From: Thioglobus_A sp964344985
Lineage (GTDB): Bacteria; Pseudomonadota; Gammaproteobacteria; PS1; Pseudothioglobaceae
Length of the DNA stretch: 25,487 nt
Reading direction: 5' to 3'
NCBI GenBank assembly: GCA_964344985.1
Contig: CAYFPI010000020.1
Span: forward strand, 1 to 25,487
Under the pieces are notes generated by a model. It made no database searches, had not been told where the DNA came from, and saw only the letters and a program-made list of their open reading frames with translations. This document shows, piece by piece, positions 16,473 through 24,308 of this stretch. How positions within the stretch are numbered: the first letter of the stretch is position 1; each line of letters opens with the position of its first letter. Made by a program: the position numbers and the translations under genes.

Positions 16473-17161
16473 AGTATTAATGAGTATCCTAATCCACGAT
16501 GATTCTTAATATACTCATCATCAGGCCTGACTTTTTTGATTGCCTTTCTAATGGATCTAATATGAGTGATAATAGTATCCTCGCTAGATCCACTTGGCCT
16601 GTCATGCATAACGTTTAATAGCTGTTCTTTAGAGTGTATTTGATTAGGTTTGTCAACCAAGTAGGATAAGATTTTGCACTCTGCCTTAGTAAGATTTAAT
16701 ACAGTATTAAAAAGTGATATTTGATGCAGGTCTTTATTGATCTCAAAGATATTTTTTAATGAATGGTTGACAGTTTCTTTAGCAGGTGTTGATTGAGCAT
16801 CAACATGTCTTAACTGTGTACGCATTCTAGCAATTAGCACACGAGGGTTAAATGGCTTGGTAACATAATCATCAGCACCTAACCCTTCAAGACCTAATAC
16901 AATATCTTCATCTGCACCTCTTGCAGTGGTTATGATAACAGGCACTTCTGAGGTTTTTCTGATTTTACGTAATACATCAAAGCCGTTAATATCAGGCAAA
17001 GTAATATCTAGCAAAACCAAATCAAAATCAGACTCATTTAAGGACGCTAGCGCATCATTACCCATCTCACACCACCTCACCTTAAACGAGTCATTCTCAA
17101 GTGCAAAAATAATGCTTTCAGCAATAATTTTATCGTCTTCAACTAAAAGAATATTGGGCAT
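16469..17161 (-). CDS. creB: CreB-like OmpR-family response regulator
   Basis: DNA-binding response regulator of 230 residues, the partner of the adjacent kinase. The receiver domain (1-120) has the acidic pair VEDD, phospho-acceptor Asp in LVLLDITLPDINGFDVL, Thr in VIITTARGADED and Lys in DDYVTKPFNPRVL, all intact. The C-terminal winged helix (about 135-230) has LTKAECKILSYLVDKPNQ and ends RSIRKAIKK..YIKNHRGLGYSLIL, similar to CreB (INTHRGMGYSL). In E. coli CreBC responds to carbon and fermentation state. Here it sits next to a sortase locus, where a dedicated kinase/regulator pair is often found, so it may control that locus (inference). Confidence 0.85.
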   Translation of the reverse strand: MPNILLVEDDKIIAESIIFALENDSFKVRWCEMGNDALASLNESDFDLVLLDITLPDINGFDVLRKIRKTSEVPVIITTARGADEDIVLGLEGLGADDYVTKPFNPRVLIARMRTQLRHVDAQSTPAKETVNHSLKNIFEINKDLHQISLFNTVLNLTKAECKILSYLVDKPNQIHSKEQLLNVMHDRPSGSSEDTIITHIRSIRKAIKKVRPDDEYIKNHRGLGYSLIL

Positions 17162-17227
17162 GGTTAGGTGTTTATTTGTATTAAGTAGTGCATATTGTAA
17201 ATGATAAATAAGTAGACTAAAAGTAAC

Positions 17228-17254
17228 TTCATTTAAACTTCATAAACTCTTCGT
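17228..17254 (+). promoter_or_regulatory. Candidate CreB-binding tag (TTCAT-N6 repeats)
   Basis: Three pentamers with strict 11-bp period: TTCAT (17228), TTCAT (17239), TTCGT (17250), each separated by 6 bp. The E. coli CreB tag is TTCAC-N6-TTCAC, so the geometry matches and each repeat differs at one or two bases. It lies in the creB/SH3-gene divergent region, about 45-70 bp upstream of the predicted start site of the SH3 gene. Confidence 0.45.
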
Positions 17255-17264
17255 TTTTAAAACA

Positions 17265-17292
17265 TTGCCACTTCATATTCACCTATTAGACT
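17265..17292 (+). promoter_or_regulatory. Putative promoter of the SH3/anchor gene
   Basis: TTGCCA (17265-17270) and TAGACT (17287-17292) with a 16-bp spacer, 34 bp before the chosen ATG. The candidate CreB tag lies just upstream. Weak sequence match. Confidence 0.35.
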
Positions 17293-17326
17293 GTTGTCAT
17301 TGTTTTTAGTAAATTGGACATCAGAT

Positions 17327-17959
17327 ATGCGCAAAACCCTCCTCCTTGTTATGTTGTTACCAATCGGTGTTATGGCTAAATCAACGCTTTATGTGGGTGA
17401 TGAAGTTAAGATACCGATGCGCACTGATGATTCAATTGCTAAAAGCAATATTATTACTCATCTCAAAATTAACACACCAGTTACCCTAATTAAAAAGCAA
17501 GAAAATGGCTGGACTAATGTTGAGCATAACGGCAAACAAGGCTGGATGATCTCAAGATATTTAACTGATAAAAAGCCTGTTAATCATGAAGCTAAAGAAC
17601 TTAGAAGGCAGTTGGGAGTTATTAAAAATAAACATGCTAAATTTGATAACACTAAAGAATCTTTAGAACAAACCATTAAAGCCCAAGCAGATAAGATTTT
17701 AGATCTTAATCAGCAAATAATGAAACTCAATACACAAAATCTAGAAACTGGAAAATTGCAAAAAAGACTCTCCATTTTAGATGCTAAAAATGATGAATTA
17801 ACCAATCAACTAGATCAGTTAAGGTCTAAAAATTCTTCTATGCACAGTAGCGACTTTACAACCATTATGAGCGCAATAACACTGCTGTTAGGATTTTTAC
17901 TTGCTGTTACTATGAATAAGATAAACAACCGTCAAAACAATAAGATTTACACACTATAA
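17327..17959 (+). CDS. SH3-domain, coiled-coil, membrane-anchored periplasmic protein (YgiM-like)
   Basis: The frame extends upstream to TTG 17294, but ATG 17327 gives a clean signal peptide (MRKTLLLVMLLPIGVMA) and is chosen; 210 residues. After it comes a bacterial SH3 domain (about 18-80: YVGDEVKIPMRTDDS, TPVTLIKKQENGWTNVEHN, GKQGWMISRYL), a long coiled coil (about 85-170; LEQTIKAQADKILDLNQQI), a C-terminal membrane helix (FTTIMSAITLLLGFLLAVTM) and a short basic tail. This SP-SH3-coil-anchor layout is that of the YgiM family. Function is poorly known, probably envelope-related. Divergent from creB and upstream of the sortase cluster. Confidence 0.85.
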   Translation: MRKTLLLVMLLPIGVMAKSTLYVGDEVKIPMRTDDSIAKSNIITHLKINTPVTLIKKQENGWTNVEHNGKQGWMISRYLTDKKPVNHEAKELRRQLGVIKNKHAKFDNTKESLEQTIKAQADKILDLNQQIMKLNTQNLETGKLQKRLSILDAKNDELTNQLDQLRSKNSSMHSSDFTTIMSAITLLLGFLLAVTMNKINNRQNNKIYTL

Positions 17960-17980
17960 AAAATTTAACGAACCTCATCC

Positions 17981-18011
17981 AACTATTACCCCTTCCTCTT
18001 TGTTAATAGTT
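17981..18011 (+). other. Hairpin 1 with pyrimidine-rich loop
   Basis: AACTATTA and TAATAGTT form an 8-bp stem around a 15-base loop, CCCCTTCCTCTTTGT. Outer bases CCTC/GAGG can extend it past a bulge. The loop is antisense to Shine-Dalgarno-type GGAGG/AGGAAG. It has no T-tract, so it is not a typical terminator. It is immediately followed by hairpin 2, whose loop is similar. Confidence 0.5.
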
Positions 18012-18026
18012 GAGGTAACTGACCAA

Positions 18027-18070
18027 GGCTAACAGTTTCTCCCTTTGTTCTGTTAGCCAAAGTCTTTTTT
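18027..18070 (+). terminator. Hairpin 2, possible terminator of the SH3 gene or sRNA end
   Basis: GGCTAACAG (18027-18035) and CTGTTAGCC (18050-18058) form a perfect 9-bp stem around the loop TTTCTCCCTTTGTT. AAAGTC and then T6 follow. The T-tract starts six bases after the stem, so termination is plausible but not textbook. The frame of the next gene starts 16 bp after the T-tract. Confidence 0.55.
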
Positions 18071-18085
18071 AAACATAAGAATTTT

Positions 18086-18529
18086 ATGAGAAAAATTGTC
18101 AAACAAGAGCACTGGTCAAGATCTAATGTATTTCCTGTATTTAAGATCAGCGCACCTAAACAAAATCAAGAATTTGTTGTCTTAGAAGGTGATACTGACT
18201 CTACTTTATTATTCGGCCCAGGACGATCTCCTGATAGTTACCTGCCCAATGATTGCGGCACAGTCATTATCAAAGCTAACCATCATTTTGTTTTTTTAAA
18301 AAACATTGAGCTTAACGATCAAATTGTCTTAAGCGATCAAATGGGCATGGAATACCAATATTGTGTACTAGACATCAGAATTATTGATTTAGATAAAAAT
18401 AAAATTTCAATCACAGCAGAAACAGATGAATTAAAACTAGTAACGCCTTGGCCATTTGATGGCTTTACCAAATTCAATACACTGCGTTATGTAGTCACTG
18501 CAAGAAAATATGAAACCTACAAACACTAA
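18086..18529 (+). CDS. Sortase-fold protein lacking catalytic His and Cys (inactive paralogue)
   Basis: The 147-residue protein aligns along its length with the active sortase at 21024: FPVFKIS/HPVMKLS, VVLEGDT/IVLSGDT, GTVIIKANHH/GTTIISAHRD, DELKLVTPWPF/SELKLVTCYPF, NTLRYVVTA/GSLRYVITA. The catalytic His (H104 there) is N65 here, the nucleophile Cys (C163) is P121, and only the Arg (R134 here, R176 there) remains. It also lacks the N-terminal membrane helix, and upstream in-frame codons give no anchor before a stop at 18020. It cannot be a transpeptidase. It might bind the substrate or modulate the sortase; function unknown. The frame is intact and starts ATG with a weak ribosome site. Confidence 0.85.
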   Translation: MRKIVKQEHWSRSNVFPVFKISAPKQNQEFVVLEGDTDSTLLFGPGRSPDSYLPNDCGTVIIKANHHFVFLKNIELNDQIVLSDQMGMEYQYCVLDIRIIDLDKNKISITAETDELKLVTPWPFDGFTKFNTLRYVVTARKYETYKH

Positions 18530-18695
18530 ACGTCAAGCTATTTATTTGTTCAAAATGCTTGATATTACTACTCAGCAATTTGAACAAGCTCAAGCTTGGT
18601 ATAAAAATGCCAAAACAACAACATGCAACAATAACCCGAAATTTAACTTAACCAGGATAAACAATGCGAGATATATTTTTGATAAAAAGAGCTAG
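18510..18695 (+). CDS. Small ORF, unknown function
   Basis: Not recognised. 61 basic, polar residues (MKPTNTKRQAIYLFKMLD..FEQAQAWYKNAKTT), no signal peptide or membrane helix. ATG lies inside the 3' end of the preceding gene (20-bp overlap) after AGAAAAT; an internal ATG at 18555 is a possible start. It overlaps the next small ORF by 32 bp in another frame, so one of the two may be spurious. Confidence 0.35.
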   Translation: MKPTNTKRQAIYLFKMLDITTQQFEQAQAWYKNAKTTTCNNNPKFNLTRINNARYIFDKKS

Positions 18696-18846
18696 AAAAA
18701 TCATGCAACAGCCTAGACCATTACCTGTAAATACAGTGATGCAACTTAACATTCTTGAAAGACAATTACGAGCACCATCTAGCGAGTTTGATGAGTTCTT
18801 TGAAATCGCCATTAAAGACATGAACATTGCCAGTGCTTGGAAGTGA
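18664..18846 (+). CDS. Small protein, unknown function
   Basis: Not recognised. 60 residues, MRDIFLIKRARKIMQQPRPL.. at the start and DEFFEIAIKDMNIASAWK at the end: a basic N-terminal half and an acidic C-terminal half, predicted soluble and helical. The start has a good ribosome site (AGGATAAACA). A second in-frame ATG is at codon 14. It lies between the inactive sortase and the sortase target on the same strand, and is the more credible of the two small ORFs here. Confidence 0.55.
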   Translation: MRDIFLIKRARKIMQQPRPLPVNTVMQLNILERQLRAPSSEFDEFFEIAIKDMNIASAWK

Positions 18847-18948
18847 CAATGCAACTATTTTATCTCTTCATTAACAAAACATACAAACCACATTAGTACT
18901 TCATTTTCATTTTAGATAATGATGGCTTTCAACCAAACGGAAGCCATC

Positions 18949-21027
18949 ATGCGCCATACCAAACCTCTTGGCATTGTTGCCATACTCATCACGCTCACAA
19001 CACTACTGTATTCAAACTTTTTACAAGCTGATATCTCATTTGCACAAAAACCAACTCAAGTGCAAAAGACAAGTGTCAATCCAATTAATGAAGTTGAATC
19101 TGGAGCGCTACTGTACCACCATGATGATGGCAGAAAATTCACCCAAATGGCACTTGATACCAAAGTGCAAATGAATATTACTGGTGTTATGAATCGCGTT
19201 AAAGTCTCACAAACATTTACCAATCCATCTAATGAGTGGGCAGANNNNNNNNNNGAGGGCACCTATATCTTTCCTTTGCCAACTAACTCTGCTGTTGATC
19301 ATTTAACAATGCACATTGGTAATCGAGTCATTGAAGGGCAAATAAAAGAGCGAAAAGAAGCCAAAAAGATTTACAACAAAGCCAAGCAAGCGGGCAAAAA
19401 AGCCTCTTTAATAGAACAACAACGTCCAAATATATTCACAACAGCCGTTGCTAATATCGGCCCTGGTGAAAGCATTACTATTGATATTGAATACCAGCAA
19501 GCAGTCGTTATTGATAATGATAAATTTTCAATCCGCTTTCCCATGACAATTGGTGAACGCTATATTCCTGGTAAGAAAATAACAACACCAAGTAATGCAC
19601 CTGGCATAGCTAATAACACACATCAAGTAAAAGATGCTTCACAAATCACACCGCCAATCTCCAATTCGGTTCACAGACCAATCAGCATTGATATTAACCT
19701 TAAAGCGGGTTTTGATACCAGCTCGATTTCATCAGCTTATCACAACATCAATATTACAGATATAGACCTACTAACCAAACATATTAACTTGTCGGATGCG
19801 AACAATCAGGCCGATAGAGATTTTGAACTCACCTGGCAAGCGCATAAATCACTCACTCCTAAACTGGCTTTATTTACCCAGCAAAAAGACAATGATCACT
19901 ATTTAATGCTAATGGCCACACCACCAAAAGACGAAGTGTTTAAAAAGATAAATACGCCTAGAGAAGTAATTTTCATTATTGACTCATCGGGCTCTATGTT
20001 AGGCGCTTCTATGGTTCAAGCCTCTAAGGCATTATCAGAGTCTATTGATAGACTAAACCCTACAGATAGATTCAACATTATTGATTTTGATTCAGGCTTT
20101 GACCCGCTGTTTGATTCAGCCATGCCAGCAATTAAAATGAACAAGAAGCATGGTATTCGCTTTGCTAATAACCTACATGCTGATGGTGGCACTGAGCCAC
20201 TAGATGCTATTAAATTTGCATTCAATTCAAGAGATAATCAATCTGATAATTATCTTCGTCAAATCATCTTCTTGACTGACGGACAAGTAGGCAATGAAAC
20301 AGAAATCTTTAATACTGTTCGTCGTAACATCGATAGTGATAGATTATTTACTATTGGCATCGGATCAGCCCCTAACTCGCACTTAATGACCAAGCTAGCT
20401 AAATTCGGCAAAGGTGCTTATACTTTTATTGGAGATATTAGTGAAGTTGAAGCTAAGATGTTAGAACTATTTAGCAAGTTAGAGTCTCCTGCGCTAACCA
20501 ATATTAACATCAACTTCCCAACAGAAATCAATGCAGAACAAGCACAGGGGTCAATTGCTGACTTGTACAAAGGTGAGACCATTGCAGCTGTATTTAAGCT
20601 AAATGCCATTCCTAATAACTTAACCATTGGTGGCAATACAGCAGATGGTGTTTTTACTGAAAGTGTAGCTATTAATGCAAGTAACAGCACAACAGGTATC
20701 GATACACTCTGGGCCAGACGCAAGATTGATCAGTTAATGAATAAATATCAATCTCAATACAGAAGGATTGAGCGAGACCAAGTACAAGCTGATATTACCA
20801 ATCTAGCACTAGAGTATCACTTGGTTTCAAAGTTTACTTCATTGGTTGCAGTTGATATCACGCCTGAGAAAATTCGCCCAGAAAGCGCAACTGAGCCAAA
20901 AGGCATTGTTGTAGCAACACGCGCGTCAAAAGCTGCCAAAACAGCCACAAATTCTCAACTGTGGATGATCTTTGGACTTATCTTAATCCTTTTATCGGTA
21001 TTTATTCGTCGCAAGGAGAGAACATGA
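18949..21027 (+). CDS. Sortase target protein with VIT and von Willebrand A domains
   Basis: Predicted surface/envelope protein processed by the adjacent sortase. ATG 18949 has GGAAG seven bases upstream and gives a signal peptide (MRHTKPLGIVAILITLTTLL..LQA). A VIT domain (about 50-180; MNRVKVSQTFTNPSNEW, GRVIEGQIKERKEAKKIY-like block, RPNIFTTAVANIGPGESI) precedes a vWA domain with an intact metal site (IDSSGSM at residue ~345, GGTEPLDA, LTDGQVGNE). The C-terminus is a membrane helix (LWMIFGLILILLSVF) and RRKERT, the usual sorting layout, but the expected LPxT-type motif is AAKTAT (residues ~662-667). A 10-N run at 19245 adds four unknown residues in the VIT domain. The stop overlaps the sortase start (ATGA). 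Confidence 0.93.
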   Translation: MRHTKPLGIVAILITLTTLLYSNFLQADISFAQKPTQVQKTSVNPINEVESGALLYHHDDGRKFTQMALDTKVQMNITGVMNRVKVSQTFTNPSNEWAXXXXEGTYIFPLPTNSAVDHLTMHIGNRVIEGQIKERKEAKKIYNKAKQAGKKASLIEQQRPNIFTTAVANIGPGESITIDIEYQQAVVIDNDKFSIRFPMTIGERYIPGKKITTPSNAPGIANNTHQVKDASQITPPISNSVHRPISIDINLKAGFDTSSISSAYHNINITDIDLLTKHINLSDANNQADRDFELTWQAHKSLTPKLALFTQQKDNDHYLMLMATPPKDEVFKKINTPREVIFIIDSSGSMLGASMVQASKALSESIDRLNPTDRFNIIDFDSGFDPLFDSAMPAIKMNKKHGIRFANNLHADGGTEPLDAIKFAFNSRDNQSDNYLRQIIFLTDGQVGNETEIFNTVRRNIDSDRLFTIGIGSAPNSHLMTKLAKFGKGAYTFIGDISEVEAKMLELFSKLESPALTNININFPTEINAEQAQGSIADLYKGETIAAVFKLNAIPNNLTIGGNTADGVFTESVAINASNSTTGIDTLWARRKIDQLMNKYQSQYRRIERDQVQADITNLALEYHLVSKFTSLVAVDITPEKIRPESATEPKGIVVATRASKAAKTATNSQLWMIFGLILILLSVFIRRKERT
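19245..19254. other. Assembly gap (10 N) inside the VIT-vWA gene
   Basis: In relatives the sequence reads directly ..EW-x-EG-x-YxFPLP, so nothing appears to be missing: flanks GCAGA and GAGGGC may simply overlap by GA. The Ns add four artificial residues while keeping frame. Confidence 0.99.
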
Positions 21028-21596
21028 GCAAATCAATAATATTAGCGCTATTAGGTATTAGTACCTTTGCCTATGGCGCCTACATACCCATCAAAGCTCA
21101 GGTGGCCCAATACTTAATCCATAGCGCTTGGAACGTTTCTAACAATACAGGCTATCAAGTTAAACCTTGGCATTGGATGGATTCTCATCCAGTGATGAAG
21201 CTTAGTTCAGATAAGCACAATCAAGATCTTATTGTACTTTCTGGTGATACGGGCAATGTACTGGCTTTTGCACCAGGGTATGATGTGCAAAGCAATATGC
21301 CAAACCAGCAAGGCACTACCATTATCTCTGCACACAGGGACACGCACTTTAAGTTCTTGGAAGATGTTGCCATGGGCGATGAGTTTAATATTGATCTAAA
21401 TACTGATAACAAGTATTACCAATACAAGGTTAATGACATAAAAATCATCGATTCGGATAAAACCGATATCACTATCAGTCAAAACCAATCAGAGCTCAAA
21501 TTAGTCACCTGTTATCCTTTTAATTCGCCAACTGCAGGTGGCTCTTTGAGATATGTAATCACAGCTAATTTAATTAATACAAGGAAATCATCATGA
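21024..21596 (+). CDS. Proteobacterial dedicated sortase (class D-like)
   Basis: Membrane-anchored cysteine transpeptidase/protease expected to cut the C-terminal sorting signal of the upstream VIT-vWA protein. The start ATG 21024 follows AGGAGAG and overlaps the target stop (ATGA); a longer frame from 20961 runs inside the target gene and is rejected. 190 residues: one N-terminal membrane helix (MSKSIILALLGISTFAYGAY), then the sortase barrel with catalytic H104 (SAHRDTHF), C163 (LVTCYPF) and R176 (SLRYVI), all intact. The next small gene starts in the stop codon, so target, sortase and small membrane protein form one coupled unit. Confidence 0.95.
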   Translation: MSKSIILALLGISTFAYGAYIPIKAQVAQYLIHSAWNVSNNTGYQVKPWHWMDSHPVMKLSSDKHNQDLIVLSGDTGNVLAFAPGYDVQSNMPNQQGTTIISAHRDTHFKFLEDVAMGDEFNIDLNTDNKYYQYKVNDIKIIDSDKTDITISQNQSELKLVTCYPFNSPTAGGSLRYVITANLINTRKSS

Positions 21597-21778
21597 AAAT
21601 ATTAACAGCATCAATCATTCTACTATCTAGTATCTGGATGCCTGCATTACTAGAGCAATTCTACCCCATTAAAGGCTGGCTATCCACACCTGTAAATTTA
21701 AGCTTTGTTACTATTTATGCACTTGCATTTTTAACTTTACTACTAACGTTTACAAAAACAACAAAACATAAAGAATAA
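21593..21778 (+). CDS. Small two-helix membrane protein coupled to the sortase
   Basis: Not recognised. 61 residues with two hydrophobic segments (ILTASIILLSSIWMPALL and FVTIYALAFLTLLLTF) joined by EQFYPIKGWLSTPVNLS, and a basic tail (TKTTKHKE). ATG overlaps the sortase stop (ATGA) and is preceded by AAGGAAATC, so translation is coupled. It is a candidate accessory subunit of the sortase; no homology claim can be made from sequence alone. Confidence 0.75.
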   Translation: MKILTASIILLSSIWMPALLEQFYPIKGWLSTPVNLSFVTIYALAFLTLLLTFTKTTKHKE

Positions 21779-21842
21779 ACAACAAATAATGTACCAAATA
21801 AACACTTAATTTGAGTAAGATTAAGCAACTATTAGGAGTCGT

Positions 21843-24250
21843 ATGAAACTATTTTTATCAATCTTTTTGTCCTTATTAATCTCTAGTGCAAATGCAGGGC
21901 TTGACGAAGCTGTTAGCGCACTAAAAACTGGTGACTTTAAAACTGCAATATTTAATATTGAAAAAGAAATTAAAAAAGTGGAAGAGGAAGATGAAGATGA
22001 CACTTTTTTACCTTTCCTACATGAAATGCTAGCAAGGACTTATTACCGAGCTCCAGATGATGTAGACAATGACTACAAGCTTGCATTTGAACACTTTCAA
22101 GTATCTACAAAAAACTTTGATGCTGGTGTACAGCATAAACTCGGGTTTATGTACTACACAGGCCAAGGTGTTGAAAAGGATTACGCAAAAGCAATAGAGC
22201 ATCTTGAAAACTCACTTAAATATAAAGAGAAGTCAGAATCTCTGTGGTTGCTTGGAAAAATTTATTTAGCAGGTCATGGTGTTGATAAAGACTATGAAAA
22301 AGCCAAAGAATATTTCGAGCGAGCAGATAAAGAAGATGATGCCAATTCTCAGTTTGAATTAGGGCATATTCACGAATACGGAAAAGGTGTTCCAGTAAGC
22401 ATTCCCAGAGCGCTCTATTATTATGAAAAAGCTGCCAAAAAAGGTGATTCTGATGCCCAGTATAAGATAGATATCCATACTGGAAAAATTGCCAAAAAAG
22501 ATAGAAATATTGCCTTTGAACAAGCGCTTGATTACACCTATGGTTATACAGTTGATACCGATATTGATAAAGCCATCGATCTGTACCAACAAGCAGCAGA
22601 TGCTGGTGATTCGACATCACTCTACAACATCGGATTTTTAATTGGTATGAACTCTCCTGTTAAAAGAAGTGTAGAAGAAAATGAATACTATAAAAAATCT
22701 GCTGAAATGGGAAATGTTTACGCCCAAACAGTGCTTTCATATAATTACAGCCTTGGAAGTGGCGTTGAGATGGATAAAGAAAAAGCATTCTACTGGGAAA
22801 CTCAAGCAGCACTCAATGGTAATCTTGATTCTATAAAAAACGTAGCCAGCTCTTATTATTCAGGAATCGGCATTAGTAAAAACTACGATGAAGCCATTAA
22901 GTGGTATCAAAAAGCTGTTGACATGGGTGATAAAGAATCTATATACAGCCTTGCCACTATGTATGAAGAGGGTGAAGGTTTTGAACAAGATACTGATAAA
23001 GCCATTGAGCTTTACACTAGAGTGGCGGATTTAGGCTATGGCGAAGCTCAAAACATATTATCTAAATACTACTTTAAAGGTACTTATGTAAAAAGAGATT
23101 ATCAAAAATCTTACGACTTAGCAGTTAAAGCAGCAAATCAAGGAATAGCTGATGCACAGAATAAGCTAGGAACTTTTTACATGACNNNNNNNNNNTTGTT
23201 GAAATTGATATGGAAAAAGCACTATACTACTTTGAAAAAGCAGCTGAACAAGGCAATACAAAAGCTCAAAATAATCTAGGAAGAATTTACTTAACAGGTA
23301 CAGGTGTTAAGAAAGATAAGGCAAAAGCTTACACATGGTTTATTAAAGCAGCAGACATGGGCGATGCAGACTCTCAATATCAAATTGGCAATATGTATGA
23401 TTTTGGCGTAGGTGTTCAAAAAGATGTTAACAAGGCCATTGATTGGTATGAAGAAGCATCTCTTAAAGACAATAAAAGGGCGCAAATAGCATTAGGTAGT
23501 GTTTATTACTATGGCGATGAAGATGCTGGCATTCTTAAAAACTATAAAAAAGCAGCTGCTTATTATTACAGTGCCGCTAAAAATGATAAGGACGAACAAA
23601 GCAAAAAAGAAATCACACTCACACCAACCAGTTCAGGATCAGGGTTTTTTGTCACCCCAAATCACATTATCACTAACAATCATGTAACTGAAAATTGCGA
23701 TGAAATAGAAGTTAAAAACAAATCATACAAATCAAAGGTGGAGTTACTGGATACCGATTCAACCACTGATTTATCTATTCTAGAAACCGGCAAGGCTCAT
23801 GACAGTTATCTATTTTTAAGAGATCGTAAAGCAGTTCAAACTGGTGAGCAATCAATCGCACTTGGCTATCCATTCTCATCAACGCTGGGCTCAGAGCTTA
23901 AAGTAACCACAGGCAACATTGCAGCGCTCACAGGCTTTAACAACAATATTGCAGAGCTTCAACTCACTTCACCAGTCCAACCTGGCAATTCAGGTGGGCC
24001 ATTAGTGGATGACAACGGCAATGTAATAGGTGTTATTGTTTCAAGATTAGAAACATCGTCAGAGATCACAGGTGATAGAGCAGCACAAAATGTTAACTTT
24101 GCCATTAAATCAAACATGGCAAAAATCTTTATGGATTTAAACAAAGTGGACTACCAAGAAAGAAAAGCAAACGGTTCAAAAACAGTAAGTCAGATTGTAA
24201 CTGATGCAAAAGAGGCGACAGTTCAAGTAATCTGCAAAGAAAAAGAATAA
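21843..24250 (+). CDS. Secreted Sel1-repeat protein with C-terminal trypsin-like protease (frame broken by gap)
   Basis: One gene of about 800 codons split by the 10-N run at 23186. Upstream frame ends in ..NKLGTFYMT and the downstream frame resumes with VEIDMEKALYYFEKAAEQGN, exactly one Sel1 unit; 10 Ns is the wrong number mod 3. ATG follows AGGAGT. Signal peptide MKLFLSIFLSLLISSANA, then about 12 Sel1-like repeats (A..LG..Y..G.GV.KD..KA..Y), then a trypsin/DegP-like protease with His in NNHV (23681-23683), Asp in TTDLS (23768-23770) and Ser in PGNSGGPLVD (23990-23992). No PDZ domain. The repeats probably bind proteins. It begins 64 bp after the sortase cluster on the same strand. Confidence 0.88.
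23186..23195. other. Assembly gap (10 N) inside the Sel1-protease gene
   Basis: The two flanking frames fit one Sel1 unit only if the true gap is 8 or 11 bases or another length equal to 2 mod 3, so the run is a placeholder. This accounts for the apparent frameshift. Confidence 0.99.
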
Positions 24251-24308
24251 AAAACTTAAGAAATTTTACAAATGAATAGATCTTAACCAATAGTAATTAA
24301 TTTTTTAA

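Noticed and set aside
17294..17326. TTG start for the SH3 protein
   Set aside because: It puts 11 residues before a clean signal peptide and overlaps the predicted start site.
20961..21023. Longer sortase start within the target gene
   Set aside because: Adds a non-homologous segment encoded inside the target's membrane helix; ATG 21024 has AGGAGAG and a proper anchor.
22216..22620. 134-codon minus-strand ORF inside the Sel1 gene
   Set aside because: Antisense of a repetitive coding region; His/Gln/Tyr-rich shadow.
23186..23210. Two separate Sel1 proteins, 21843-23279 and 23210-24250
   Set aside because: The split falls exactly at a 10-N gap and the flanks rebuild one Sel1 unit, so it is a gap artefact.
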